DNA from: an uncultured Gammaproteobacteria bacterium
GTDB lineage: Bacteria > Pseudomonadota > Gammaproteobacteria > GCA-001735895
Assembly (NCBI GenBank): GCA_947260025.1
Contig: CAMYON010000018.1
Location: 1 to 34,723, forward strand
Length of the DNA: 34,723 bases
Direction of reading: 5' to 3'
A model generated the notes under the pieces. That model saw nothing but the letters and a program-made list of their open reading frames with translations, had not been told where the DNA came from and did no database searches. The position numbers and the translations under genes are program-made. Shown piece after piece: positions 1 through 8,026 of the stretch; positions within the stretch are counted from its first letter, which is position 1, and every line of letters begins with the position of its first letter.

Positions 1-2
1 AC

Positions 3-941
3 CCGATCCTGGTAAATACCCTGCGCGGCGATATCATCGAGAACCGTCATCGCGGTGCGGTCGCCGTGTGCGATCCCGGAGGCAGCTTGCTGCAGGCCTT
101 ACCGCTGGTCGAAAGTGGCGCCGCCGATCATTTCGAACTGAGCGGCGCCGAACTCGCGCTGGCCTGTTCGTCGCACAATGCAGAGCCCGAGCATACCGAG
201 GCGGTGCACAATTGGCTTAGGCGCCTGGAGCTCGACGATGACTCGCTCGAATGCGGCGCGCATGCACCGCTGCATAACAAAACCGCCGAGGCGCTTATCG
301 TTAATCATCAACAACCGGGCCGTATTCACAACAACTGTTCCGGCAAGCATACCGGCATGCTGACCACGGCGCGCTTCCTCGATGAGGAAACTCACGGTTA
401 CATCAAGCGCGATCACCCCGCGCAGCAGCGCTGGTTCGATTCGCTAGGCGACATGGCCGAGGTCGATATGCGGCAGCTGCCGTGGAGCTACGACGGCTGC
501 GGGATTCCGGTGATCGCGATGCCACTGCGGTCGATCGCAGCCGCGTTCGCGCGCCTGGCGGCACCGGATGATCTGACTGCGGGGCGCGCCGCGGCGGTCG
601 ATCGCATCACAACCGCGATCGCCGAAAATCCATTCATGGTGGCCGGCTCAGGCCGGCTCTGTACTGAAATAATGGAATTGACCGGTCGCCGGGTGCTGGT
701 CAAAACCGGTGCCGACGGTGTTTACACCGCTGCCCTCAAGGGCAAAAGCCTCGGCATCGCGCTGAAGATCGACGATGGCACCAGAGAAGCCGCGGAAGTC
801 ACGCTGCTTGCGGTCCTGAAACGTATCGGTGCGCTGCACGCCGACGAACTGGAAACCCTCGCCGAACGCTGCCGCATGCCGATTACCAATACCCGGGGTG
901 TTGTCACCGGGCACCGGGAACCGTCGGATTTGTGGTCGTAA
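3..941 (+). CDS. L-asparaginase II family protein, 5'-truncated, missing the catalytic Ser-x-x-Lys segment
   Basis: The reading frame is already open at the window edge (PILVNTLRGDIIENRHRG precedes the first internal start at 66), so the true start lies upstream. Family marks of the PF06089 (Rhizobium etli AnsA-like) asparaginases are clear: ACSSHNAE, NNCSGKHTGML with the Cys-x-x-Lys pair, DGCGIPV with the third zinc-type Cys, and a C-terminal KSLGIALKIDDG carrying the conserved Lys. In the family, the segment between the N-terminal VxDxxG strand and the QAL helix holds an RSAxKP motif with the nucleophile Ser and its Lys. Here DPGGSLL runs straight into QALPLVES, so about 19 residues including that motif are absent while the frame stays intact. 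The protein is expected to have the fold but may be inactive on asparagine. The missing segment is judged against family sequence recalled from memory. The next gene, on the same strand, starts about 240 bp downstream. Confidence 0.85.
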   Translation, partial: PILVNTLRGDIIENRHRGAVAVCDPGGSLLQALPLVESGAADHFELSGAELALACSSHNAEPEHTEAVHNWLRRLELDDDSLECGAHAPLHNKTAEALIVNHQQPGRIHNNCSGKHTGMLTTARFLDEETHGYIKRDHPAQQRWFDSLGDMAEVDMRQLPWSYDGCGIPVIAMPLRSIAAAFARLAAPDDLTAGRAAAVDRITTAIAENPFMVAGSGRLCTEIMELTGRRVLVKTGADGVYTAALKGKSLGIALKIDDGTREAAEVTLLAVLKRIGALHADELETLAERCRMPITNTRGVVTGHREPSDLWS

Positions 942-1015
942 AAATCCTGATTTTCCCGAAATAACATTAAGAAAGCATCTCAAGCTACTGATTTTAATGA
1001 ACAGATTTTCCGTAC

Positions 1016-1043
1016 TCTGCCAGCCCAGCAAGGGGCTGGCAGA
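1016..1043 (+). terminator. 11-bp stem hairpin downstream of the asparaginase gene
   Basis: TCTGCCAGCCC and GGGCTGGCAGA are perfectly complementary and flank a 6-nt loop. The hairpin lies 75 bp after the asparaginase stop codon. No T-run follows on either strand, so it is at best a Rho-assisted or mRNA 3'-end stabilising structure rather than a textbook intrinsic terminator. Confidence 0.35.
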
Positions 1044-1178
1044 ATTCGGCCGCAAACGACCGCGTCGATGGCACATTTTTACCCGTTTCAGTGTGACATA
1101 TTTACCCAATGTAACCGCTCAAATGAGCTTAAATTTCAGGTACTATCTAGAGCCAAAAATAAAGAAGGTTTCCGAAGA

Positions 1179-2090
1179 ATGGAGAAAACTTCAACGCTAA
1201 CGAGCGCTATCAACTTCAATAACCTTTTTCCGACATTTGCCAAGAAAAAGGCCAGCCTGATGACCCGGCTGATGCCCGGCTGGACCAACAACAAGATCGA
1301 TTCGATGCTATTTGTCCCAAAATCCAGGGACAACAAGCCACTCAGGCTGCCACGCGGCTTTACCGAGACCGAAGTCAAGACTAATGATGGCCAGGTAAAG
1401 ACCTACCAGACCGGCAAGGGTCCGACCGTTGTCTTCGTGCACGGCTGGGGCGGTAGTGCACAACAGTTTTTCCCGCTGATGCGAGGCCTGGCACAGTGTG
1501 GATTCAGCTCGCTGGCTTTTGACCACCTGGGTCATGGTCAGAGCGACATGAAACCTGCCACCCTGCATCAATCCGTGGCAACCACCAACCGGATTCTGGA
1601 GCTGGTGAAGAAATCGAGTGACGGGCTTTATGCCATCGTCGGACATTCGACCGGCTGCATCGCTATCGCCGCGGCACGCAATGCCCTGGTACGCGATACG
1701 CCCCTGTTCCTGATAGCGCCGATTTTCAACTACAAGCTTTTCTTCCTGAGGAAACTGGTCAGCCTCAAGCTGCATTCCGACCTGGTGAAGCAATATGCCA
1801 ACCGTTTCGCGAAAAACTACCGCAGCGAGTACCAGAAGCTGGAACTGGCGCGCAACCTCGACAAGTACGGCGATTCTACCGTTATCGCGCACGACGAGGG
1901 GGATCCCGAGAGTTCGGTCACCGATTCCACCAGATTTTGCGCCAAGTATCCGCTCACCAAGCTGGTGGTTACCAGGAACACCGATCACGTCAGGATCGTC
2001 AATTCCGAATCCGTGTGGCAAGAGCTCAAGTCACACCTGAACTACGACGATACGACAATTAATTTTACCGCGGAAATCATTTACCAGTAG
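1179..2090 (+). CDS. alpha/beta hydrolase fold protein
   Basis: A 303-residue alpha/beta hydrolase. The chosen ATG at 1179 has an AAGAAGG ribosome site about 10 bp upstream; an in-frame ATG at 1068 lacks one and adds a non-conserved leader. The oxyanion-hole strand is FVHGWGG (residues 86-92), the nucleophile elbow is GHSTG with Ser157, the acid is an Asp in HDEGD (239-242), and the catalytic His is 270 in TDH, so the triad is complete. About 60 residues precede the core sheet, and there is no obvious signal peptide, suggesting a cytoplasmic or loosely membrane-associated serine hydrolase or esterase. The substrate cannot be read from the sequence. The upstream 237-bp gap holds only the hairpin. 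Malonyl-CoA decarboxylase follows after 131 bp and probably has its own promoter. Confidence 0.85.
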   Translation: MEKTSTLTSAINFNNLFPTFAKKKASLMTRLMPGWTNNKIDSMLFVPKSRDNKPLRLPRGFTETEVKTNDGQVKTYQTGKGPTVVFVHGWGGSAQQFFPLMRGLAQCGFSSLAFDHLGHGQSDMKPATLHQSVATTNRILELVKKSSDGLYAIVGHSTGCIAIAAARNALVRDTPLFLIAPIFNYKLFFLRKLVSLKLHSDLVKQYANRFAKNYRSEYQKLELARNLDKYGDSTVIAHDEGDPESSVTDSTRFCAKYPLTKLVVTRNTDHVRIVNSESVWQELKSHLNYDDTTINFTAEIIYQ

Positions 2091-2133
2091 CCGGGTATCC
2101 TTAGCCAGGCCGGGCGGCGGAACTTTCAGCGTA

Positions 2134-2188
2134 TGGTGCGGTCTCACTGCACCAGTTTCCACTATGCTCAACGCGGTTAACTGGTTAA
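2134..2188 (+). promoter_or_regulatory. inverted and direct repeats upstream of malonyl-CoA decarboxylase
   Basis: The 131-bp gap before the decarboxylase gene holds TGGTGC-N9-GCACCA (2134-2154), an inverted pair ACCAGTT (2151-2157) and AACTGGT (2179-2185), and two GGTTAA copies 8 bp apart (2175 and 2183). Such dyads suggest a regulator site. AACTGGT resembles a half-site of the fatty-acid regulator FadR, which would suit this gene, but this is only a resemblance. Confidence 0.3.
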
Positions 2189-2221
2189 ACTCGCCGCCAT
2201 CCAGGATACCGAACCACTGAC

Positions 2222-3505
2222 ATGCAATTCTTCCAGGATTTAATGCCTTCGCTGCGCCTTTCAAAATGGGCGCCGGGGGTCATTCGCAAACATTTACTGA
2301 ACGACGAAACCGAAACGATCGCGTCGCTGTGCGCCATGATGATGGCTTCCGATGGCGAATATTCGAGCCTGCTGCTGGCGGAGAGAATACTTAACGCCTA
2401 CGAAAAACTGGATGAAGACGGGCGACTCGAGTTCTTCAGCCTGCTGCACGCCGACTACGACATCGATGTCGACGCCATCAAGAGCGCCATCGCCGATTAC
2501 GAGCTTGATCCCGATGCCGAAAACCTGCTACGCGTAACCGCAGCATCCGAATCGGGTCGGCAGGAATTGCTGCGGCGTATCAATCTCACCCCTGGCGGTA
2601 CCCGGCGCCTGGTCAAGATGCGCGAACACCTGCTCGCGGCAATGCGCGAAAAGCCCGAGCTGAAAAAAATCGACACCGATTTCCATCACCTCTTCAACGC
2701 CTGGTTTAATCGCGGATTCCTGCTGATGGAACCCATCGACTGGACCACGCCAGCGCATATCCTGGAAAAGATAATCGCCTACGAGGCGGTGCATGAAATC
2801 GAGAGCTGGTCCGAGCTGCGTCGCCGGCTGGAACCCGCCGATCGCTATTGCTATGGCTTTTTTCATCCGTCGATGGAGGACGAACCGCTGGTATTCGTCG
2901 AAGTCGCGCTCACCGACAAGGTACCCCGGGGAATCGGCGAGATCCTCAAGCGCGGCACCGAGACCGAGGCGCCGGAAAACCTTTCCTGCGCGATTTTTTA
3001 CTCGATATCGACCTGTCATCGCGGACTCGCCGGAGTCTCTTTCGGTAACTTCCTGATCAAACAGGTCGCAACCAGCCTCAGGTTGCGTTTTCCGCAACTG
3101 AAAACTTTTTCCACGATTTCTCCGGCTCCCGGCTTCCGCCGCTGGGTCGAGGCCCAGGCGCAGACCGAGGAAAGCATTGCGGCGCTAATCGAAGATTTTG
3201 ATGCCGACGCCGACGAAAACCAGCGCGACGAGCTCGAAAAACTGGCGGCCAGTTACTTTCTAGAACAAAAAAACGAGCGCGGCCGGCCGCTCGATCCGGT
3301 GGCCCGGTTTCACCTGAAAAACGGTGCGATCCTGGAACGCATCAACATTCTGGGCAACCCATCGGAAAGCGGCATGGAACGCTCGTTAGGCACCATGGTG
3401 AATTACGTCTACGATCTGTCGCGGGTTGAGGAAAACCACGAGGAGTACATGAAAAATAGACGCATCATCACCAGCTCGCAGGTGAAAAAAGCCCTGTTAC
3501 GCTAG
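2222..3505 (+). CDS. malonyl-CoA decarboxylase
   Basis: A 427-residue member of the malonyl-CoA decarboxylase family (PF05292), which converts malonyl-CoA to acetyl-CoA and CO2. The helical N-terminal domain covers about residues 1-125. The GNAT-like catalytic domain carries the family blocks FFHPSMEDEPLVFVEVAL (broken here at 213-230), STISPAPGF with Ser300, and ARFHLKNGA with His364, the Ser/His pair used in the human enzyme. Length agrees with bacterial homologues, and no mitochondrial-type or secretion leader is present, so it should be cytoplasmic. No matching malonate ligase or transporter gene lies beside it, so it may serve malonyl-CoA turnover rather than a dedicated malonate operon. 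It converges with the next gene, with a 9-bp overlap of the 3' ends. Confidence 0.93.
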   Translation: MQFFQDLMPSLRLSKWAPGVIRKHLLNDETETIASLCAMMMASDGEYSSLLLAERILNAYEKLDEDGRLEFFSLLHADYDIDVDAIKSAIADYELDPDAENLLRVTAASESGRQELLRRINLTPGGTRRLVKMREHLLAAMREKPELKKIDTDFHHLFNAWFNRGFLLMEPIDWTTPAHILEKIIAYEAVHEIESWSELRRRLEPADRYCYGFFHPSMEDEPLVFVEVALTDKVPRGIGEILKRGTETEAPENLSCAIFYSISTCHRGLAGVSFGNFLIKQVATSLRLRFPQLKTFSTISPAPGFRRWVEAQAQTEESIAALIEDFDADADENQRDELEKLAASYFLEQKNERGRPLDPVARFHLKNGAILERINILGNPSESGMERSLGTMVNYVYDLSRVEENHEEYMKNRRIITSSQVKKALLR

Positions 3506-4357
3506 CCGCAGTACGGCCTCGATCGGTTTGTGATCCGAGCCATTCGCCGCGTGGTCGATTGCTACCCGCTGGACAGCGTCGCTCAGATCGGGTGTCACCA
3601 TGATATGGTCGATCTTGCCATAATCTTCGATACCGTCGGCAGCTTCCCGGTACCCGGTCGAAGTCATCCGGTTAACCGGATCGACCAGTGCCCAGCAATC
3701 CTGCAATCCCGTGGACTCGATCATCAGTCGGTATTCCTCGCTATCGGGATGCGCATTAAAATCCCCGCAGAAAATCGCACTCGCCGGTAACGGTGGTGAC
3801 GCTCGTCGATTGCTCCAGTCGTCGCCACCGATATTCGATTCTCCCGACCAGGCACCGCCCTCGCCTGGCGAGCGTGCAAATACTTCCGCGAAATATCCAA
3901 CCTGCATGAGGCGCTCAGCCGCCTCGAGATAACCCCCGTGATAGTTGTAAATCCGTAACGCGGCCGCCCCGGTATCGATTACCGCCTCGATACAGGTCAT
4001 ATGCATGTTGAATTTTTCGGCGTAATCCTGTTTCGGCAGATTCAGGGTTCGCATGCTCAGTATCGGCCAGCGCGACAGAATCATGTTGCCGTGACGACGG
4101 CGCCGGTTGGTGATCGCGCCATGCGCGGCGGGCGCGCTTCCATCGACATCGAAACTCGAACCATAAACCGCGTAATAGCTCGGCAGCAGGCCCGATATTT
4201 CCGCGGCCTGGTCGCGGTCGCCACTGCGCTGCCAGTGCTGATCGACCTCCTGCAGGCAAATGATGTCAGCGCCGCGTATCGCATTACAGCTGCGCACGAG
4301 ATCGATAACGCCATCCTGGCCGCGACCATACTGAATGTTGTAACTGATGACCTTCAT
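3497..4357 (-). CDS. endonuclease/exonuclease/phosphatase family protein
   Basis: A 286-residue protein beginning MKVISYNIQYG; the ATG at 4357 is preceded by GAGGAT, while a longer in-frame start at 4417 adds 20 residues of no family character. The EEP (PF03372) motifs are in order: SYNIQ with Asn7, LQEVD with the metal-binding Glu37, FCGDFNAHPDS, KIDHIM, and the terminal GSDHKPI with the catalytic His. No export signal is seen. Members hydrolyse phosphodiester or phosphomonoester bonds in nucleic acids, phosphoinositides or sphingomyelin, and the sequence does not say which. It is divergent from the cupin gene, with 135 bp between the two starts. Confidence 0.88.
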   Translation of the reverse strand: MKVISYNIQYGRGQDGVIDLVRSCNAIRGADIICLQEVDQHWQRSGDRDQAAEISGLLPSYYAVYGSSFDVDGSAPAAHGAITNRRRRHGNMILSRWPILSMRTLNLPKQDYAEKFNMHMTCIEAVIDTGAAALRIYNYHGGYLEAAERLMQVGYFAEVFARSPGEGGAWSGESNIGGDDWSNRRASPPLPASAIFCGDFNAHPDSEEYRLMIESTGLQDCWALVDPVNRMTSTGYREAADGIEDYGKIDHIMVTPDLSDAVQRVAIDHAANGSDHKPIEAVLRLA

Positions 4358-4492
4358 ACATCCTCGCTGCCGTTCAACTCCGGCTGTTAATCCGATGCCC
4401 GGAATTCTAGCCGACAACCGCCATCCAAATCTGCATTTAACAATAATCTGGTTGTGATATATTGCGGCCGATCAACCCTGAAGAGCAGGACA

Positions 4493-5242
4493 ATGGCAGA
4501 TCTAACCGTTATCAAGTACGACCGCAAGGGCCACCCTGATTATGGCATGCAGGACTGGGGCGCCTTCCCGCCAGAAACACTGCAGTCCGGTGAACCGGTG
4601 CAAACCGCCCATACCTACCTCGACACCGCCAGCAGCATTTTTTATTCCGGCGTCTGGGACTGCACGCCGCACGAGCTGGTGCCTGGGCCCTACGATGTCG
4701 ATGAATTCATGATCGTGCTCGAGGGCTCGATCATCATAGAGCACGAATCGGGCAACTCCGATCGCTTCTGTGCCGGTGACAGCTTCATTATCCCCAAGGG
4801 CACGCCCTGTACCTGGAAGCAGGACGAGTACGCGCTCAAGTTCTTTGCAATCCACGACGATCCCGAGATTCCGCTGCAGGCCGATTCCAGCTTGCAGGCG
4901 ATTCGAGTCGATCCCGACGCCGATCTGCCGGCCGTTATCGGGCAAGACCCTGAGCTGTATGAGAGCAAAGTACCCGAAATGGGCTGGTTGACACTTTACA
5001 AGGATCCGAGCGGAAGGTTTCAGGCCGGCGTCTGGGACTGCAGCCCGATGAAACGTGTCGCGACCACCATCGAACGCTCGGAGCTGATGCATATTCTCGA
5101 GGGCAGCGGCTCGATTACCAACGCCGACGGCGTGGTGTTCGACTTCAAGGCCGGCGATACTTTCATGGTGCCGATCGGCATGGGTTACCAGTGGCAGAAT
5201 GACGAATACGTCAAGAAAATCTTTTGCAGCTATACGCCATAG
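4493..5242 (+). CDS. two-domain cupin (DUF861/Cupin_3-type) protein
   Basis: A 249-residue protein starting at ATG 4493 after an AGAGCAGGA ribosome site. It is an internal duplication: each half begins with a GVWDC(T/S)P strand, followed by an acidic patch and an (I/V)LEGS turn, and ends in a (F/V)xPxG strand and a WxxDEY segment (about residues 47-118 and 172-243). This is the EutQ/ureidoglycolate-lyase-like Cupin_3 pattern. Classical His metal ligands are sparse in both halves, so it may be a binding or stabilising protein rather than a metal enzyme. A TATATT box at 4458-4463 could be its -10. It ends 32 bp from the converging last gene of the eight-gene operon. The DUF861 type occurs near ureide and amine catabolism genes, which suits the neighbourhood, but no reaction can be assigned. 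Confidence 0.75.
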   Translation: MADLTVIKYDRKGHPDYGMQDWGAFPPETLQSGEPVQTAHTYLDTASSIFYSGVWDCTPHELVPGPYDVDEFMIVLEGSIIIEHESGNSDRFCAGDSFIIPKGTPCTWKQDEYALKFFAIHDDPEIPLQADSSLQAIRVDPDADLPAVIGQDPELYESKVPEMGWLTLYKDPSGRFQAGVWDCSPMKRVATTIERSELMHILEGSGSITNADGVVFDFKAGDTFMVPIGMGYQWQNDEYVKKIFCSYTP

Positions 5243-5274
5243 ACCGCGGTCACCCTGTTTTAATCAGGGCAAAT

Positions 5275-5724
5275 CTATGAAATGCTCATCTGGTAAGTGA
5301 CCCAGTGGGTTTTCTCGGACAGCTTGTCGTAGACCGCGCGGCCGCGATAATTGTTCTCGGCGGTAATCCAGCGGATGAAAGGCCAGCCCTGCGCTTTGCC
5401 CAGGGCGTTCAGGGCCTGGTATAACTCTTCCACCACGCCCTGTCCGCGCGCATCGGGGCTGACGAACAAGTCATCCAGAAAACCGACCACCGCGCCGCGC
5501 AGCGGTGAAGGCATTTGCCGACAGTGCATCAGCCCGAGCGCCCGGCCGTTTTCATCCTTGGCGATCAATCCGAAAAACGGATTGGCGGCATCGTGAATCC
5601 AGCCCCAGACCGTATCGAGAATTTCCTGATTCATCGGCACCCGGTAAAACTCGGCGTAACCGTAATACAGCAGCTCCCACTGATCACGATCGCCGGCGGA
5701 TATCGGACCTACGCTTATCGTCAT
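5275..5724 (-). CDS. GNAT-family N-acetyltransferase
   Basis: A 149-residue single-domain GNAT protein. Motif A, which binds acetyl-CoA, is FLDDLFVSPDARGQGV (residues 82-97) with the R-G-Q-G-V pyrophosphate loop, and the C-terminal ENNYRGRAVYDKL segment is motif B. It is the last gene of the eight-gene minus-strand operon, 16 bp after the dimethylformamidase-like gene, so it is probably co-transcribed. In this setting it could acetylate an amine product or intermediate of the pathway, but GNAT substrates cannot be predicted from sequence alone. Confidence 0.85.
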   Translation of the reverse strand: MTISVGPISAGDRDQWELLYYGYAEFYRVPMNQEILDTVWGWIHDAANPFFGLIAKDENGRALGLMHCRQMPSPLRGAVVGFLDDLFVSPDARGQGVVEELYQALNALGKAQGWPFIRWITAENNYRGRAVYDKLSEKTHWVTYQMSIS

Positions 5725-5740
5725 AACTTTACCCCTGTTT

Positions 5741-7342
5741 TTATTGCAGAAAGCGAGAAAGCACGTTTGCCGTTACCCGCTCAACCTGCGGGTCGCGGCG
5801 CAACAAGCCGGCAACCCACTCGACGCTGCCGGCATGGAATACTTCCCCCCTGCCCCTGGTGAAATTCACGATCATACCCGAGCCGCGGCTCGCCAGGTCC
5901 ATGGTTTCGGCGTTGATTTCGCCGTGCAGTAACTGCGCGCGGAAGGCGCAATCCTCGAAACCGAGGAACAGGTCCTGCGCGTCGACCCCACGGGCGACCT
6001 CGTTGTTGGAGGCGAGTCCGAGGCCGAGTATCTCCAGGTCCGCCGGCACCTGCTCCACGCCGGAGGGGTACGGCAAGCCCTGGCGGACGACGTAATCGAG
6101 GCCATCGACTTCATAAGCGAAAACGCGGCTTTGTGCCCCAAGCACATCGCCGTAACCCAGGCCGGTGCCGTCGAAGGCCCAATGCCCTGGACGGTATATC
6201 GGAAACCCGCCGCTACCGAAAGCGACGCAGCCACCCCAGCCGGCATATACGCCGCGGATAGCATTGAGCCCGAACGTGAGCGCACCTGGCCGGCCGACCT
6301 CGGCCGCTTCCCAGCTGGTGGTAATCCGGTTGCTATCGCGTTGCGGATCTTCATCCAGCGCCCGGTATTTATAGCAAACCTGGCGGCGGCCGTCGTCCTC
6401 GAATCGCGTCTGCCACATGAAATTGCCGGCAAAGCGCGCGACCCGGCCACCATGTTCGACATAACTGTCCACGCTATCGCGCATTTCCCAGGACCAGTAC
6501 TCGTCGTGGCCAACGAACGCCAGGCAGGGGTAATCCTCGATAACCTCGGGACGCAGTTGAAGATCGTACTGCGACACGACATCGATGTCGAAACCGGCCC
6601 GCAACGCCCAGCGCAGGAAATGCCGCTCGTACGAAGCCCAGCCCGCCGACGCGTATTTTTTCGAATGCCCGCTAGCGTAGGCCCAGTCCATGTGCGGGTA
6701 GGAAACCGGTTCGCCGAACCCGGGCGGCGCGGCCAGCGCGGCGCGCGGCGCTTCTGGCGGCAGCACCACGAACCCGCGCGCCAACGGCCGTTCGAGCGAC
6801 AGAACCGGCGAGTACAGATTCGCTTCCGGCCCGCTGATGCCCTCGTAATGGTTGGAGCCCCCCCAGTTATTGTAAGCGCACCAGGTGCCAGTCGCGCTGA
6901 CCAGCAACAGCCGCTCGCGGCGGCCAGCTTTATTCGAACGCAACAGAAACAGTGAGTGCTGTTCCACAACACCGTCGGCGGAATCGATTCGACAGGTTAC
7001 GCGGTAAGCTCCCGAAGGCCAGTCAGCGGGGATCTTGAATTCGAATCCCGCCGGCCAGCCGCAGCCGATAACCGATGCGTCGTCGGGCGTTGCATAACGC
7101 TCCCCGGACAGACCGTTGCGCGTAAAAACCACTTCGAGCTCGAGCTCATCACGCGCGATTTCAAGGCTATAAGTCGTGGCGCTGGTGGAGACGTGGAAAC
7201 AGACCGTTTCACCGGGCGAGTAACAGGGTCGATCGCAGTAACACCAGATTTCGTCGGCCGCGGGATCGACGGCTGGCGACTCGTAGTAATGGGTGAATAC
7301 CGCCGGGTTGCGGCCGTTATCCCCTGATGACTGCGGTGGCAT
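5741..7342 (-). CDS. N,N-dimethylformamidase large-subunit-like hydrolase
   Basis: A 533-residue protein matching the catalytic part of the N,N-dimethylformamidase beta-subunit family. Characteristic blocks include CAYNNWGGSNHYEG (about 155-168), a PHMDWAYASGHSKKYASAGW stretch (216-235), and GHDEYWSWEMRD (278-289). The Paracoccus enzyme uses a mononuclear iron held by two Tyr and one Glu; Glu281 in HDEYW is the likely carboxylate and Tyr157 a candidate ligand, but I cannot align the second Tyr safely. The protein is shorter than the roughly 760-residue Paracoccus large subunit, and no small-subunit gene is nearby. There is no signal peptide, so it should be cytoplasmic. Within the operon it follows the cysteine hydrolase by 12 bp. 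It probably cleaves an amide or formamide C-N bond of an N-alkyl compound; the exact substrate is unknown. Confidence 0.82.
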   Translation of the reverse strand: MPPQSSGDNGRNPAVFTHYYESPAVDPAADEIWCYCDRPCYSPGETVCFHVSTSATTYSLEIARDELELEVVFTRNGLSGERYATPDDASVIGCGWPAGFEFKIPADWPSGAYRVTCRIDSADGVVEQHSLFLLRSNKAGRRERLLLVSATGTWCAYNNWGGSNHYEGISGPEANLYSPVLSLERPLARGFVVLPPEAPRAALAAPPGFGEPVSYPHMDWAYASGHSKKYASAGWASYERHFLRWALRAGFDIDVVSQYDLQLRPEVIEDYPCLAFVGHDEYWSWEMRDSVDSYVEHGGRVARFAGNFMWQTRFEDDGRRQVCYKYRALDEDPQRDSNRITTSWEAAEVGRPGALTFGLNAIRGVYAGWGGCVAFGSGGFPIYRPGHWAFDGTGLGYGDVLGAQSRVFAYEVDGLDYVVRQGLPYPSGVEQVPADLEILGLGLASNNEVARGVDAQDLFLGFEDCAFRAQLLHGEINAETMDLASRGSGMIVNFTRGRGEVFHAGSVEWVAGLLRRDPQVERVTANVLSRFLQ

Positions 7343-7354
7343 CGCAGCGCCGCC

Positions 7355-8026
7355 CTATTCCAGAAACTCGAGGACGTCCTCGGACTGAACCACGTGGCAG
7401 TAAATCATGTTGATCGTTTTCAGTTCGTTCAGGTGCAGTTCCTCGGTCGCCGCGGCGCAACAATCCTCGACCACGACCACGCCGAAGCTTTCATCGGCGA
7501 GGCTGCGCACGGTCGAGCTGACGCACTGGTCGGTGAAAATTCCGGCGACGATGACGTCGCTGATTTCCATGTTGCGCAGCACTAACCGGAGGTTGGTGCC
7601 GGTCAGCGCGCTATCGGTGGTTTTGATCACGACGATATCGTCCGCCTCGGGAGTCAACTCGGGCACCAGCTGGCTGTCTTCCCGGTCTTTCGGCAGCAGC
7701 AGGTAATTGAACCCGGGTTTCTTCTGGCTCAGCGAGCGGTCGCGCCCGTCCGGCTTCAAACAGGCGATACGCGCAAACATGACCTCGACGCCGCGCGCGC
7801 GGCAGTCCGCGATCAGGCGCGCCGTGTTGGGAATTACGATGTCGTTCAGGCGTTGGCGAAACGGCGCCCAGCGCCCGGCCTCGACCGGGTCGGCGTCGAC
7901 TTCCATGTAGGTATTCTGAATATCGATCACCAGCAGCGCGGTTTTGCCGGCGTCGAGCCGAATATCTTCGGGTGTTTCCGCAGTTTCGTAATAAAACGAT
8001 CGATAGGCATTTTTCCAGTCGCTCAT
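7355..8026 (-). CDS. isochorismatase-like cysteine hydrolase
   Basis: A 223-residue member of the isochorismatase/nicotinamidase superfamily with a complete catalytic triad: Asp35 in VIDIQNTY, Lys135 in VIKTTDSAL and Cys168 in IFTDQCVSST. Intact Asp-Lys-Cys members hydrolyse amides, such as N-carbamoylsarcosine, ureidoacrylate, nicotinamide or biuret. The N-terminal 28 residues precede the core. Its start codon overlaps the stop of the methyltransferase gene by 4 bp, indicating translational coupling. Together with the dimethylformamidase-like gene directly downstream, it gives the operon two separate amide-hydrolysing activities, pointing to a nitrogen-containing substrate. N-carbamoylsarcosine-type chemistry is an attractive guess but is not demonstrated. 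Confidence 0.88.
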   Translation of the reverse strand: MSDWKNAYRSFYYETAETPEDIRLDAGKTALLVIDIQNTYMEVDADPVEAGRWAPFRQRLNDIVIPNTARLIADCRARGVEVMFARIACLKPDGRDRSLSQKKPGFNYLLLPKDREDSQLVPELTPEADDIVVIKTTDSALTGTNLRLVLRNMEISDVIVAGIFTDQCVSSTVRSLADESFGVVVVEDCCAAATEELHLNELKTINMIYCHVVQSEDVLEFLE

